Counted from the first letter of the stretch, positions 8,603 through 18,501 are shown. The stretch is 64,000 nucleotides of DNA from Streptomyces sp. V3I7 (GCF_030817495.1 NZ_JAUSZK010000001.1:2459001-2523000); one strand, 5' to 3'. Translations and numbers: made by a program. The notes: generated by a model from the letters alone, not told the origin.

Positions 8603-8725
8603 ATGCGTGCAGTTGTCTTCGCCATGGATGGGACGCTTCTGGACAGCGTCCCCACGGTGTCCCAGGCCTACGCCGACACGATTCGGTCGCTCGGCGGGCC
8701 GCCGGTCTCGCCGGATGAGGTGTAG
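8603..8725 (+). pseudogene. Truncated HAD-family hydrolase fragment
   Basis: A 40-codon reading frame that begins like a HAD phosphatase (VVFAMDGTLLDSVPTVSQAY, motif I with DGT) and stops at TAG 8723-8725, long before the rest of the ~220-aa domain. The usual first Asp of DxDGT is Met-Asp here (AMDGT), so the nucleophile Asp is also altered. No continuation is visible before the next gene at 8782. It lies in the tRNA-His flank and looks like a remnant left by recombination or decay. Confidence 0.7.
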
Positions 8726-8781
8726 GCAGCGCCCGGCGGAACACCGGATCAGCTGAGGGCTGGCGTTTGAGGAGGGGCACC

Positions 8782-9219
8782 GTGATCGAGATCGGTTCGT
8801 TGCGCGAGGAGGACCGTGCGGCTTGGGAGGTCCTGGCGCGCGGTTACAAGGCGTTCTACCGCACCGCGGTGCCGGACGAGGCGTATGAGGAGACCTGGCT
8901 GCGGCTACGACGCGGTACCGACTTCCACGGCGTCGGCGCCTGGTCGAACGGGAAGCTGGTCGGCATCGCGCACTATCTGTTCCACCCGACGTTCTGGATG
9001 GAAGACAGCTGCTATCTCCAGGACCTCTTCGTCCTCGATGCGGCGCGCGGCCGAGGTGTGGCGCGGATGCTGATCGAGAACGTGGCCGATGTGTCGCGGG
9101 AGCGGGGGGCTTCACGCCTGTACTGGACCACTCAGGAGACCAACACCGTTGCCCGCGCACTGTACGACAAGGTGGCGAGCTTCAAGGGCTTCCTGCGCTA
9201 CGACTACCCGCTGGCTTGA
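8782..9219 (+). CDS. GNAT family N-acetyltransferase
   Basis: 145-aa single-domain acetyltransferase. The acetyl-CoA loop is visible as LFVLDAARGRGVARMLIENV (R-x-x-G-x-G/A motif A, residues ~80-99), followed by the typical LYWTTQETNTVARALYDKVA end. GTG 8782 is chosen because GAGGAGGGG lies 5 nt upstream. The substrate is unknown. It lies just after the HAD fragment, in a region that looks rearranged next to tRNA-His. Confidence 0.88.
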   Translation: MIEIGSLREEDRAAWEVLARGYKAFYRTAVPDEAYEETWLRLRRGTDFHGVGAWSNGKLVGIAHYLFHPTFWMEDSCYLQDLFVLDAARGRGVARMLIENVADVSRERGASRLYWTTQETNTVARALYDKVASFKGFLRYDYPLA

Positions 9220-9353
9220 GAAGCCGTATACCCGTGGATCAAGGGCCTCCGGTGCAGCACGAGGGTTGTTGATGTGTGCCCCGCCTGGCTGGAGGACCGG
9301 GGCGGGGCAGCTGGAGGGCTGAGCATGCCCTGGTCCAAGCCCCGGTACGGCGC

Positions 9354-10410
9354 TCACGACGACGCCCGCGCCACCAGCTCCGTAGGCAGCACCACGTGCC
9401 GGCGCTCCGGTTCGCGGGCGGTGGGTGGGCGGCGGTCGGCGATGTCTGTGAGGAGCAGGCGGAGCATCTCGCGGCCCATCTCCTCGATCGGCTGGCGCAC
9501 GCTCGTCAGGGGTGGGGTCGAGGTGGCGGGCGATGACCGAGTCGTCGTAGCCGACCAGGGCCACGTCCTCGGGGATGCGGCGGCCCGCCTCGCGCAGCGC
9601 CTGGCGGGCGCCGGCCGCGGTGACGTCCGAGCCGGCGAAGACCGCGTCCAGGTCCGGGGCCCGCTCCAGGAGCCTCGCCGTCGCCCGGCGGCCGCCCTCC
9701 TCGGAGAAGTCGCCGGGTTCGACAAGGCTCTCGTCCACCGGGTGGCCCGCGTCGCGCAGGGCGTCGCGGTAGCCGTCGACGCGCCGCTGGGCGCCGTACA
9801 CGTCGAGGCGGCCGGTGATGTGGGCGATGGTGCGGCGGCCGCGGGCCAGCAGGTGCTCGACCGCCGCCCGGGCGCCGCCGTAGTTGTCCGAGTCCACCGA
9901 GGTGAGCGCCTCCTCGGCCGAGCGCGGGCCGCTGATCACCGCCGGGATCTCCAGCTGGGCCAGCAGATCGGGCAGCGGGTCGTCGGCGTGCACGGAGACC
10001 AGGAGGACGCCGTCGACGCGGTGGGCGGCGAGGTACTGGGCCAGTCGGCGGCGTTCCCGGTCGCTGCCCGCGAAGGTCAGCAGCAACTGCATCTCGGTGT
10101 GGGCCAGTTCGGCGCCGACGCCGCGCAGCATGTCCGAGAAGTACGGCTCCGCGAAGAACCGGGTCTCCGGCTCGGGCACGACCAGGGCGATGGCGTCCGT
10201 GCGGTTGGCGGCCAGGGCGCGCGCCGCGGTGTTGGGGACGTAGCCGAGTTCCACCACCGCCGCCTCGACGGCCGCGCGGGTGGCGTCGCTGACCCGGGGT
10301 GAGCCGTTGATCACGCGGGACACGGTGCCCCGGCCCACCCCGGCGCGGGCCGCGACCTCCTCCAAGGTGGGGCGGCGACCGCTCCGGCCCCGCGCTCCGT
10401 GGCTTGGCAT
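9354..10410 (-). pseudogene. cebR: CebR, LacI-family repressor of cellobiose uptake, with apparent +1 frameshift
   Basis: LacI-type repressor. It has an N-terminal helix-turn-helix (TLEEVAARAGVGRGTVSRVI, residues ~13-32), the hinge helix, and the periplasmic-binding-like effector domain. Position and neighbours (divergent from cebEFG-bglC, with two CebR-type operators) identify it as CebR, which releases DNA on binding cellobiose or cellotriose. The frame is intact to ...VIARHLDP. There the minus strand reads CCCC (9514-9517), where CCC would give the expected PPLTSVRQPIEEMGREM. The true C-terminus, ending ELVARASS, is in another frame and finishes at 9354. So one extra C either inactivates the gene's last ~55 codons or is a sequencing error. 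Start ATG 10410 has GAGGAAGG 8 nt upstream. Confidence 0.85.
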
Positions 10411-10591
10411 GGGCTGCGCCTTCCTCGACACCATGATCCGGACGATCGGAATGTAACAGTGCTCGTGGCGGGGTGGTGGGCTCTGGTGGGCTCGGGTTGT
10501 CCGGCCAACTTCCCGGCAACGCAACGCGGTTGCTGCTGTCCGGTCCCTTGACACCCCCGCGTCGGCCGACGACTCTTCAACTCATCACAAG

Positions 10592-10605
10592 TGGGAGCGC
10601 TCCCA
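10592..10605. promoter_or_regulatory. CebR operator upstream of cebE
   Basis: Perfect palindrome TGGGAGCGCTCCCA, the known CebR-binding consensus in Streptomyces. It lies 54 bp before the cebE start in the divergent cebR/cebE region, where bound repressor would block cebE transcription. Confidence 0.95.
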
Positions 10606-10658
10606 AGGTACCTGACACCTACACATCCCGCATGCACGTCAGGCAACAGGAGGACGCA

Positions 10659-11981
10659 ATGCGCACGAGTACCCGCCGGTCCCACAGGCTGGTGGCCTTC
10701 GCGGCCGTCGCCGCGCTGACCACGGGAGTGCTGGCCGGCTGCGCCGAGGACTCGGCCGACGGCACGGCGGACACGGCCGGCGGCGGCAAGGGCGGCCGGA
10801 CCACGCTGACCGTCGGCACCTTCGGGGTCTTCGGCTACCAACAGGCCGGTCTGTACGCCGAGTACATGAAGCTCCACCCGGACATCACGATCAAGGAGAA
10901 CGTCACCACCCGTACCGACGTCTACTGGCCCAAGGTCCTCACCCGGCTCCAGGCCGGGGCCGGCACCGACGACATCCAGGCCATCGAGGTCGGCAACATC
11001 ACCGAGGCCGTGCAGACGCAGGCCGCCAAGTTCGTCGACCTCGGCAAGGACGTCGACAAGTCCCGGTGGCTGGGCTGGAAGACGGCGCAGGCCACCACCA
11101 AGGACGGCAGGACCATCGGGCTCGGCACCGACATCGGGCCGATGGCGATCTGCTACCGCAAGGACCTCTTCCGGAAGGCCGGACTGCCCACCGACCGCGC
11201 CGAGTTGGCCGAGGCATGGAAGGGCGACTGGGCCAAGTACGTGGACCTCGGCAAGAAGTACATGGAGAAGGCGCCGAAGGGCACCAAGTACGTCGACTCC
11301 GCGTCCTCGGTCTACAACGCGGCCGTGGGCGGCGCCACCGAGCGGTACTACGACAGGAACGGCGCCGTCGTCTGGGACAAGTCCCAGGGTGTGAAGGACG
11401 CGTGGCACGCCGCCATGAGCGTGGCGACCAGCGACATGTCGGCGAGGCTGAAGCAGTTCGACCCGACCTGGGACAAGGGCTTCGCGGGCGGCACCTTCGC
11501 GACGGTGGCCTGCCCGGCCTGGATGATCGGCTACATCGAGCAGAAGTCCGGTGACTCCGGCAAGGGCAAGTGGGACGTGGCGGCGGCCCCGGCCGCGTCC
11601 AACTGGGGCGGCTCCTTCCTCGGCGTACCGACGGCGAGCAAGCACCAGAAGGAGGCCGTCGCGCTGGCCAAGTGGCTGACCGCGCCGGAGCAGCAGGCCA
11701 AGGTGTTCGCCAAGCAGGCCAGCTTCCCCTCGACCCCGTCGGCGTACGCGGGTCTGAAGCCGCAGGCCGACACCACCGCGTACTTCTCCGACGCGCCGCT
11801 GACCCGGATCTTCTCCGACTCGGCGAAGACCATCCCGGCGCAGCCCCTCGGCCCCAAGGACAAGCCGATCGACAGCGCGATCAGCGACATCGGCATCCTT
11901 CAGGTCGAGCAGAAGGGCAAGTCGCCGGCCGAGGGCTGGAAGGCGGCGACCGCGGAGATCAAGGACGTGCTCGGCCAGTGA
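10659..11981 (+). CDS. cebE: CebE, cellobiose/cellotriose-binding lipoprotein
   Basis: Extracellular solute-binding protein (family 1) of the cellobiose/cellotriose ABC importer. 440 aa: a basic N-terminus, hydrophobic core and lipobox VLAGC with the acylated Cys at residue 28, then a Gly/Asp linker and the binding domain (LTVGTFGVFGYQQAGLYAEY onward). Aromatic residues typical of sugar sites occur throughout. CAGGAGGA lies 4 nt before the ATG. First gene of cebEFG, with a perfect CebR operator upstream. The stop overlaps the cebF start by 4 bp. Confidence 0.95.
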   Translation: MRTSTRRSHRLVAFAAVAALTTGVLAGCAEDSADGTADTAGGGKGGRTTLTVGTFGVFGYQQAGLYAEYMKLHPDITIKENVTTRTDVYWPKVLTRLQAGAGTDDIQAIEVGNITEAVQTQAAKFVDLGKDVDKSRWLGWKTAQATTKDGRTIGLGTDIGPMAICYRKDLFRKAGLPTDRAELAEAWKGDWAKYVDLGKKYMEKAPKGTKYVDSASSVYNAAVGGATERYYDRNGAVVWDKSQGVKDAWHAAMSVATSDMSARLKQFDPTWDKGFAGGTFATVACPAWMIGYIEQKSGDSGKGKWDVAAAPAASNWGGSFLGVPTASKHQKEAVALAKWLTAPEQQAKVFAKQASFPSTPSAYAGLKPQADTTAYFSDAPLTRIFSDSAKTIPAQPLGPKDKPIDSAISDIGILQVEQKGKSPAEGWKAATAEIKDVLGQ

Positions 11982-13006
11982 GTTCCGGTTCCGAGAAGGC
12001 TCTCGCGCGTCCCGCGCCGAGCGCCGAGGCCGCGCCCGGCATCCCGCCGGGCGCGGCCCGGAGCGCTCGGGGTCGCGGTGCGCCGGCCACCGCCGTCCCC
12101 TGGCGCAGCCGGCTCTACCGCTGGGACACCAAGGCGTCGCCGTACGCCTTCGTTGCCCCCTTCTTCCTGCTCTTCGGGGCCTTCACCCTGATCCCGCTGC
12201 TCTACACGGCCTGGTACTCGCTGCACGACGTACAGCTGTCGGCGCTGGATCACCAGACCTGGCGGGGCCTGGACAACTACCGCAACCTGCTGTCCTCGGA
12301 CTTCTTCTGGAACGCGCTGCGGAACACCTTCTCCATCGGCGTGCTCTCCACGGTCCCGCAGCTGGCGGCGGCGCTCTGGCTGGCCCACATGCTGAACTAC
12401 CGGCTGCGCGGCTCGACCGTGTGGCGCGTGGTGATGCTGACGCCGTACGCCACCTCGGTCGCGGCCGCGACGCTGGTGTTCACGCTGCTGTACTCGTGGG
12501 ACGGCGGCATGGTGAACTGGATCCTCCACTTCTTCGGTGTGGATCCGGTCAACTGGCGTGAGTCCGACTGGGGTTCGCAGCTCGCGGTCTCCACGATCGT
12601 GATCTGGCGGTGGACCGGCTACAACGCGCTGATCTACCTGGCCGCGATGCAGGCGATCCCCTCCGACCTCTACGAGTCGGCGGCGCTGGACGGCGCCAAC
12701 CGCTGGCAGCAGTTCCGGCACGTGACCATCCCGCAGCTGCGGCCGACGGTGCTGTTCACCGTCGTCGTCTCCACCATCGGCGCCACCCAGCTCTTCGGCG
12801 AGGTGCTGCTGTTCGGCGGGGTCAGCGGGTCCAAGGGCGGGTCGGAGCACCAGTACCAGACGCTCGGTCTGTACATGTACGACCAGGGCTGGATCATCGG
12901 CAACCTCGGCAAGGCGTCCGCCATCGCTTGGTCGATGTTCCTGATCCTGCTGATCGTCGCGGCGGTCAACCTGCTGATCACCCGAGGACTGAGGAAGTCC
13001 CCATGA
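11978..13006 (+). CDS. cebF: CebF, cellobiose ABC transporter permease
   Basis: 342-aa inner-membrane permease with six membrane segments after a ~45-residue polar N-terminal tail (first segment near YAFVAPFFLLFGAFTLIPLL). The coupling EAA-like loop is YESAALDGANRWQQFRHVTI near residue 230. GTG 11978 overlaps the cebE stop as GTGA, indicating translational coupling. Pairs with CebG to form the channel. The ATPase, known to be the shared MsiK in Streptomyces, is not encoded here. Confidence 0.94.
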   Translation: MSSGSEKALARPAPSAEAAPGIPPGAARSARGRGAPATAVPWRSRLYRWDTKASPYAFVAPFFLLFGAFTLIPLLYTAWYSLHDVQLSALDHQTWRGLDNYRNLLSSDFFWNALRNTFSIGVLSTVPQLAAALWLAHMLNYRLRGSTVWRVVMLTPYATSVAAATLVFTLLYSWDGGMVNWILHFFGVDPVNWRESDWGSQLAVSTIVIWRWTGYNALIYLAAMQAIPSDLYESAALDGANRWQQFRHVTIPQLRPTVLFTVVVSTIGATQLFGEVLLFGGVSGSKGGSEHQYQTLGLYMYDQGWIIGNLGKASAIAWSMFLILLIVAAVNLLITRGLRKSP

Positions 13007-13890
13007 CCACCAGTGAACTGCCCCTGCCGAAAGCGGCGAAGGCCACGCGGCGCCGGGCCACGGGCGCGGGAAAGCAGCTGCACGCGGGCCCGGTGACCTA
13101 CGCCGCCCTGACCGTCTTCGCGCTTCTCTCGCTGGCCCCGCTGGTGTGGACGGCGGTCGCGGCCTCGCGCACCGACCGGCGGCTCGCCGAGAGTCCGCCG
13201 CCGCTGTGGTTCGGCGGCAACCTGTTCCGGAACCTTCAGGTCGCCTGGGACCAGGCCGGTCTCGGCACCGCGATGCTCAACTCGGTGCTCGTCGCGGGGA
13301 CGATCACGGTCAGTACGGTGCTGTTCGCCACGCTGGCCGGGTTCGCCTTCGCCAAGCTGCGGTTCCGTTTCTCCGGGCTGCTGTTGCTGCTGACCATCGG
13401 CACGATGATGATCCCGCCACAGCTGGCCGTCGTCCCGCTGTACCTGTGGATGTCGGACCTCGGCTGGTCGAACCGGCTCCAGACGGTGGTCCTGCCGAGC
13501 CTGGTCACCGCGTTCGGCACGTTCTTCATGCGGCAGTACCTGGTGCAGGCGCTGCCGTCGGAGTTGATCGAGGCGGCCCGGGTGGACGGCGCGAGCAGCC
13601 TCCGGATCGTGTGGCACGTGGTCTTCCCGGCGGCGCGGCCCGCGATGGCCGTGCTCGGCCTGCTGACCTTCGTGTTCGCCTGGAACGACTTCCTGTGGCC
13701 GATCATCGCCCTCAACCAGCAGAACCCGACCGTGCAGGTCGCCCTGAACGCCCTGGGCACCGGCTATGTGCCGGACCAGGCCGTGATCATGGCGGGCGCG
13801 CTGCTCGGCACGCTGCCGCTGCTCCTCGCCTTTCTGCTGTTCGGCAAGCAGATCGTGGGCGGGATCATGCAGGGCGCGATCAAGGGCTGA
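13003..13890 (+). CDS. cebG: CebG, cellobiose ABC transporter permease
   Basis: 295-aa permease, six predicted membrane segments (first [20 protein letters not shown]). The EAA loop is [20 protein letters not shown] around residues 186-205. Starts at ATG 13003 overlapping the cebF stop (ATGA), with GAGGAAG upstream. Third gene of the operon; 58 bp separate it from bglC, with the second operator in that gap. Confidence 0.94.
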   Translation: MTTSELPLPKAAKATRRRATGAGKQLHAGPVTYAALTVFALLSLAPLVWTAVAASRTDRRLAESPPPLWFGGNLFRNLQVAWDQAGLGTAMLNSVLVAGTITVSTVLFATLAGFAFAKLRFRFSGLLLLLTIGTMMIPPQLAVVPLYLWMSDLGWSNRLQTVVLPSLVTAFGTFFMRQYLVQALPSELIEAARVDGASSLRIVWHVVFPAARPAMAVLGLLTFVFAWNDFLWPIIALNQQNPTVQVALNALGTGYVPDQAVIMAGALLGTLPLLLAFLLFGKQIVGGIMQGAIKG

Positions 13891-13935
13891 CCCGCGCCAC
13901 TTCCCCTCTCACCCGCCGGTCTCCACGACCTCCTC

Positions 13936-13949
13936 TGGGAGCGCTTCCA
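13936..13949. promoter_or_regulatory. Second CebR-type operator overlapping the bglC start codon
   Basis: TGGGAGCGCTTCCA, one mismatch from the perfect palindrome at 10592. Its last base is the A of the bglC ATG, and its GGGAG also serves as the ribosome site. Bound CebR could therefore block elongation or local initiation at bglC. Confidence 0.88.
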
Positions 13950-15409
13950 TGTCTGAACTGCCCGAGTCCGCACCGTCCGAGTCCGAACTGTCCGAGTCCC
14001 CCGTCACCTTCCCGCCCCCGTTCCTCTGGGGCGCCGCGACCTCCGCGTACCAGATCGAGGGGGCGGTGCGGGAGGACGGCCGTACTCCCTCGATCTGGGA
14101 CACCTTCAGCCATACGCCCGGCAGGACGGCGGGCGGCGAGACCGGGGACGTGGCCGTCGACCACTACCACCGGTACCGCGAGGACGTGGCGCTGATGGCC
14201 GAGCTGGGCCTGAACGCGTACCGCTTCTCGGTCTCCTGGCCGCGCGTGCAGCCCACCGGCCGGGGGCCCGCGGTCCAGGCGGGCCTGGACTTCTACCGCC
14301 GGCTGGTGGACGAGCTGCTGGGGGCCGGGATCAAGCCGGTCGTCACCCTCTACCACTGGGACCTGCCGCAGGAGTTGGAGGACGCGGGCGGCTGGCCGGA
14401 GCGCGACACGGCGTACCGCTTCGCCGAGTACGCGCGCATGGTGGGCGACGCGCTGGGCGACCGGGTCGAGGGGTGGATCACGCTCAACGAGCCGTGGTGC
14501 AGCGCCTTCCTGGGGTACGCCTCCGGGGTGCACGCGCCGGGCCGCACGGACGCGGTGGCGTCGCTGAGGGCCGCGCACCATCTCAACCTGGCGCATGGGC
14601 TCGGGACTTCGGCGCTGCGCTCGGCGATGCCGGCCCGCAACACGGTCGCGGTGAGCCTCAACTCGGCGGTGGTGCGCCCGCTGTCGCAGGATCCTGCGGA
14701 CCTCGCGGCGGCCCGGCGCATCGACGACCTCGCCAACGGCGTCTTCCACGGACCGATGCTGTCCGGCGCCTACCCCAAGACGCTGCTGTCGGCCACGGCA
14801 CCGCTCACGGACTGGGGTCACGTCCGCGACGGCGATCTCGCCGCGATCAGGCAGCCGTTGGACGCGCTCGGCCTCAACTACTACACGCCGGCGCTGGTTT
14901 CAGCGGCGCCCTCGGACGCCACCGGGCCCCGGGCGGACGGCCACGGAAGCGCCGAGCACTCCCCCTGGCCGGGGGCGGACGACGTCGCGTTCCACCAGAC
15001 GCCGGGCGAGCGCACGGAGATGGGCTGGACGATCGACCCGACCGGCCTGCACGAGCTGCTCATGCGCTACACGCGGGAGGCCCCCGGACTGCCGCTGTAC
15101 ATCACGGAGAACGGCGCGGCGTTCGACGACAAGCCGGACGCCGACGGCCGGGTGCACGACCCCGAACGCATCGCCTACCTGCACGCCCACCTGTCGGCGG
15201 TCCGCCGCGCGCTCACGGACGGCGCGGACGTGCGCGGCTACTACCTGTGGTCCCTGCTGGACAACTTCGAGTGGGCGTACGGCTACGGCAAGCGGTTCGG
15301 GGCGGTGTACGTGGACTACGCGACGCAGGAACGGACCCCGAAGTCGAGCGCGCGGTGGTACGCGCAGACGGCCCGCACGGGCGCACTGCCGCCGGTCGAG
15401 AGGACCTAG
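13949..15409 (+). CDS. bglC: BglC, GH1 beta-glucosidase
   Basis: Cytoplasmic enzyme that hydrolyses imported cellobiose/cellotriose to glucose and so clears the CebR inducer. 486 aa, full GH1 length. Early motif [15 protein letters not shown]. General acid/base Glu181 in TLNEPW; nucleophile Glu387 in YITENGA; late substrate loop [19 protein letters not shown]. The first ~20 residues are a Ser/Glu/Pro-rich tail with repeated [12 protein letters not shown] text. Read together with cebEFG, with its own CebR operator at the start codon. Confidence 0.96.
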   Translation: MSELPESAPSESELSESPVTFPPPFLWGAATSAYQIEGAVREDGRTPSIWDTFSHTPGRTAGGETGDVAVDHYHRYREDVALMAELGLNAYRFSVSWPRVQPTGRGPAVQAGLDFYRRLVDELLGAGIKPVVTLYHWDLPQELEDAGGWPERDTAYRFAEYARMVGDALGDRVEGWITLNEPWCSAFLGYASGVHAPGRTDAVASLRAAHHLNLAHGLGTSALRSAMPARNTVAVSLNSAVVRPLSQDPADLAAARRIDDLANGVFHGPMLSGAYPKTLLSATAPLTDWGHVRDGDLAAIRQPLDALGLNYYTPALVSAAPSDATGPRADGHGSAEHSPWPGADDVAFHQTPGERTEMGWTIDPTGLHELLMRYTREAPGLPLYITENGAAFDDKPDADGRVHDPERIAYLHAHLSAVRRALTDGADVRGYYLWSLLDNFEWAYGYGKRFGAVYVDYATQERTPKSSARWYAQTARTGALPPVERT

Positions 15410-15423
15410 TCCGGGCCCGCGGC

Positions 15424-16293
15424 TCAGCGGAACACGGAGGGCGGCGGGGCCGGGGAGGCCACCGCCGCTTCGTCCGTGACGGGGAGGGCGCCGCCGGTGA
15501 AATCGAGGAGCTGCTTGCCGTGTTCGAGGCGGGCCGGGTGCGGGTCGGAGGCGACGCGGCGGGTCAGTTCGGCGAGCGGCAGCGGGCGGTCGGAGGCGAC
15601 GAGGACCGCGTTGCCGAACCGCTTGCCGCGCAGCACGGCGGGGTCGGCGATCAGTGCGAGCTCGGGGAAGCGGGCGGCCGCGGTGGCTATCTGGCCGCGC
15701 AGGTGGGCGAGCGGCGCGCCGTCGGCGATGTTGGCGGCGTAGACGCCGGTGGGGTTCAGGGCCCGGCGGACCTCGTCGAGGAACTCGGTCGAGGTGAGGT
15801 GGGCGGGGGTGCGGGCGCCGCTGAACACGTCGGCGATGATCAGGTCGGCCCAGCCGTCCGGCACCTTGGCCAGACCCGCGCGTGCGTCTGTCGACCGCAC
15901 CCGTATGCGAGCGGTGGGGTCCAACGGCAGCTCCTTGCGGATCAGTTGGACGAGGCTCGCGTCGCGCTCGACGACCTGCTGGGTGGAGCGGGGGCGGGTG
16001 GCGGCGACGTAGCGGGCGAGGGTGAGGGCGCCGCCGCCGAGGTGCACCGCGTGCAGGGGCTTTCCGGGCGGGGCGGCGAGGTCGGCGACGTGCCCGAGCC
16101 GGCGCTGGTACTCGAAGGAGAGGTACGCGGGGTCGTCGAGGTCGACGTGGGACTGCGGGGCGCCGTCGATCAGCAGTGTCCAGGCGCGGCCTCGGTCGGG
16201 GTCGGGGACGAGCTGCGCGAGCCCGCCGTCGACGGCCTGTGTGACGGCTTCGGCGGCGGCCGGCCTGCGCCGCGGATTCCTGGACTTCCCCAT
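15424..16293 (-). CDS. Spermidine-synthase-like SAM-fold protein
   Basis: 289-aa protein with a Rossmann methyltransferase/aminopropyltransferase fold. AVHLGGGALTLARYVAATRP is a motif I glycine loop (GGG...L), VVERDASLVQLI the acidic strand-2 end, and ADLIIADVFSG the later Asp motif. These match the fused-spermidine-synthase group, many of which do not make polyamines. The N-terminal ~20 residues are basic. The gene converges on bglC with only 14 bp between stops. Substrate unknown. Confidence 0.78.
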   Translation of the reverse strand: MGKSRNPRRRPAAAEAVTQAVDGGLAQLVPDPDRGRAWTLLIDGAPQSHVDLDDPAYLSFEYQRRLGHVADLAAPPGKPLHAVHLGGGALTLARYVAATRPRSTQQVVERDASLVQLIRKELPLDPTARIRVRSTDARAGLAKVPDGWADLIIADVFSGARTPAHLTSTEFLDEVRRALNPTGVYAANIADGAPLAHLRGQIATAAARFPELALIADPAVLRGKRFGNAVLVASDRPLPLAELTRRVASDPHPARLEHGKQLLDFTGGALPVTDEAAVASPAPPPSVFR

Positions 16294-16359
16294 CCCGCCA
16301 TTTTCGCAGGTCGGACAGGGGTGTGCGCCCCGCGCGCGGGAGCCGGCCGACAGCGACGG

Positions 16360-16761
16360 TCAGCGGCAGCTGTCCGCCGCCCGGATCAACCGGGCCGCCT
16401 CCCCCAGGGCCCGGCGCAGCACCGCCGGGTCGGTGGCGAGGTCGGCCTCGCCGGGGGGCACCAGCCAGTCGGAGCCCTCCACCGGCGGCTCGGGGCGCAG
16501 GCTCAGGGGGTCCAGGCTCAGCCCGCGGCCGTCGGTCTCGGTGCAGGTGCTCCCGGGGACGTCCCAGGCGGCGGCGGTGCCCGGCGGCACGAGGAAGCCG
16601 AGGGTGTCGCCCCCGTCGTCGTGCAGGACCGGCCCCACCGCCTCTCCCGGGCCGCGCCGGAGGATGTCGACCGCCTCCAGCCCCTGCCGGGTCGGCACCG
16701 TCACGAGGTCGCAGGCCTCGGCCGACGGCGTACAAGGTTCGTTGCTCCGGCTGGTCTCCAT
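16360..16761 (-). CDS. Hypothetical protein, 133 aa
   Basis: Soluble protein of unknown function. GGAGG lies 5 nt before ATG 16761. Visible segments: LVTVPTRQGLEAVDILRRG, DTLGFLVPPGTAAAWDVPGS and EGSDWLVPPGEADLATDP. The repeated W/F-LVPPG pattern resembles text seen in Streptomyces primase/polymerase-like N-terminal proteins, but the similarity is too short to assign. Transcribed in the same direction as the spermidine-synthase-like gene 66 bp downstream. Confidence 0.6.
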   Translation of the reverse strand: METSRSNEPCTPSAEACDLVTVPTRQGLEAVDILRRGPGEAVGPVLHDDGGDTLGFLVPPGTAAAWDVPGSTCTETDGRGLSLDPLSLRPEPPVEGSDWLVPPGEADLATDPAVLRRALGEAARLIRAADSCR

Positions 16762-17046
16762 TCCGGCCTCCACCACGCAGCCCTCTTGCGGTCACCCGGT
16801 CCAACGCGGCACGGCGTCAACGGCTACGGCGCAAGTCAGCCGCAAAGGATGGCAGTTCATGGCAGATCGTGGATGAGATATCCGTTTTGTAGCCAAACAC
16901 TGCGTGGCGACTCCGACACAGCCGGTACGTTCTTGCGCGCCGGACCCAGCCGGAACAAGGGTGCCATATGGGCGACTCGTCCAGTTTCACCCTGAATTCG
17001 CCCTGATTCCGGCATGGTTCGACGGTTCGCACGAGAGGACCCGGCC

Positions 17047-18492
17047 ATGGCGTCGTCACCCGCGACCGCGTCACAGACCCACCGGCCACCGCGGCCGAAC
17101 CTCGCCTTCCGGCAGCTGCGCGGCCGGCGCTCACCGGCCGAGTTCGCCGCGCTGGTACGGCGTGCCGCCCGCGAGATCGGTGAGCGGGTGAGCTGTGACG
17201 CGCGCTATGTCGGCCGCGTGGAGGCGGGTGAGATCCGCTGCCCGAACTACGCGTACGAGCGGGTGTTCCTGCACATGTTCCCCGGCCGCACGCTCGCCGA
17301 CCTCGGCTTCGCGCCCCGCTCGTCCGTCCGCGGACGCGCGGCGCGCCCGCCCGGGGAGGCACCCCCCACGCTCCTCACGGTCCCGGCGCCCGCCGCGGCC
17401 GGGACGCGGGAGGACACCGAGCCGTATGACCCGCACGACCCGCACGATCTGTACGACACGCACCAGAACCACAAGGAGAGCGACGTGCTACGTCGCGCAT
17501 TCATGACCGGCGGCGCCACCGTGGCCGCCGCCCTGGGCCCGTTCGGGCTCGCCATCGACGCCGTGGCGGCCGGCCGGCCCCCGGGCCGCGTCGGGTCCGG
17601 GGAGGCAGCCGCCCTGGAGGAAGCCGTCCGCAGGATCCGGCTGCTGGACGACCGGCACGGCGCGGACGGACTGTACCGGCGCGCGGCGGAGCCGCTGCGC
17701 GCCGCGTACGCGCTGCTGGACGCCGGGGCGACCCGGCAGACCACCGCCGACCGGCTGCACTCCGGCGCGGGCGAACTCGCCATCTCGGTGGGCTGGCTGG
17801 CACACGACTCCGGCCGCTTCGACGACGCCCGCTCGCACTACGCCGAGGCGCTCGCCACCGCCCGGATGACCGGCGACGACGCCCTGGAGGCGCACGCCTT
17901 CTGCAACACGGCGTTCCTCGCCCGGGACGCCGGACGCCCGCGGGAGGCCGTACGGGCGGCACAGGCCGCGCAGCGCGTCGCGCGCCCGCTGGGCTCGGCC
18001 CGGCTGATGTCGCTGCTCGCGCTGCGCGAGGCGGGCGGCTGGGCGGGCCTCGCCGACCGCACGGGCTGCGCGCAGGCCCTCGCCCGCGCCCAGGCCCTCT
18101 ACGAGCGGGGCCGCTCGGACGCCGACCCCGAGTGGATGAGCTTCTACGGCGAGGCCGAGCTGGAGGGGCTGGAGGCGCAGTGCTGGTCGGCGCTGGGCGA
18201 CTGGCCGCGCGCGGCCCGGCACGCGCGGCGCGCCGCACAGCTCCAGGACCCGCACTTCTCGCGGAACATCGCCCTGTACACCGCCGAGCTCGCCGACGAC
18301 CTCGCGCGCGGGGGCCACCCCGACGAGGCCGCGGCGGCCGGGATGCACGTCCTGGACCTGCTGGACGAGGTCCAGTCCTCCCGCATCCAGACGATGCTCG
18401 CGGGGACCGCGCGCGTGCTGCTCCCGCACCGGCTGACCTCGGGCGTCTCGGACTTCCTGGACCGCCACGCGAGCGCGCCGCGCACGGCGTGA
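17047..18492 (+). CDS. NsdA/NsdB-like TPR transcriptional regulator
   Basis: 481-aa protein. Residues ~17-85 look like a degenerate XRE helix-turn-helix (EFAALVRRAAREIGERVSCD, YVGRVEAGEIRCPNYAYERV). A Pro/Asp/His linker contains a short DPHDPHDLYDTH repeat. After that comes RRAFMTGGATVAAALG and a long alpha-helical TPR-type domain (ELAISVGWLAHDSGRFDDAR, AHAFCNTAFLARDAGRPREA). This organisation is that of the NsdA family, known negative regulators of differentiation and antibiotic production in Streptomyces. ATG 17047 with AGAGGAC upstream is preferred over 17014. Target genes cannot be inferred. Confidence 0.8.
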   Translation: MASSPATASQTHRPPRPNLAFRQLRGRRSPAEFAALVRRAAREIGERVSCDARYVGRVEAGEIRCPNYAYERVFLHMFPGRTLADLGFAPRSSVRGRAARPPGEAPPTLLTVPAPAAAGTREDTEPYDPHDPHDLYDTHQNHKESDVLRRAFMTGGATVAAALGPFGLAIDAVAAGRPPGRVGSGEAAALEEAVRRIRLLDDRHGADGLYRRAAEPLRAAYALLDAGATRQTTADRLHSGAGELAISVGWLAHDSGRFDDARSHYAEALATARMTGDDALEAHAFCNTAFLARDAGRPREAVRAAQAAQRVARPLGSARLMSLLALREAGGWAGLADRTGCAQALARAQALYERGRSDADPEWMSFYGEAELEGLEAQCWSALGDWPRAARHARRAAQLQDPHFSRNIALYTAELADDLARGGHPDEAAAAGMHVLDLLDEVQSSRIQTMLAGTARVLLPHRLTSGVSDFLDRHASAPRTA

Positions 18493-18501
18493 GGGCGGCG
18501 C

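Noticed and set aside
8377..8655. Minus-strand frame overlapping the HAD fragment, ending WVSFYTDQPRG
   Set aside because: Composition is somewhat protein-like and it may be a remnant, but there is no ribosome site, no recognised domain, and it conflicts with the HAD fragment.
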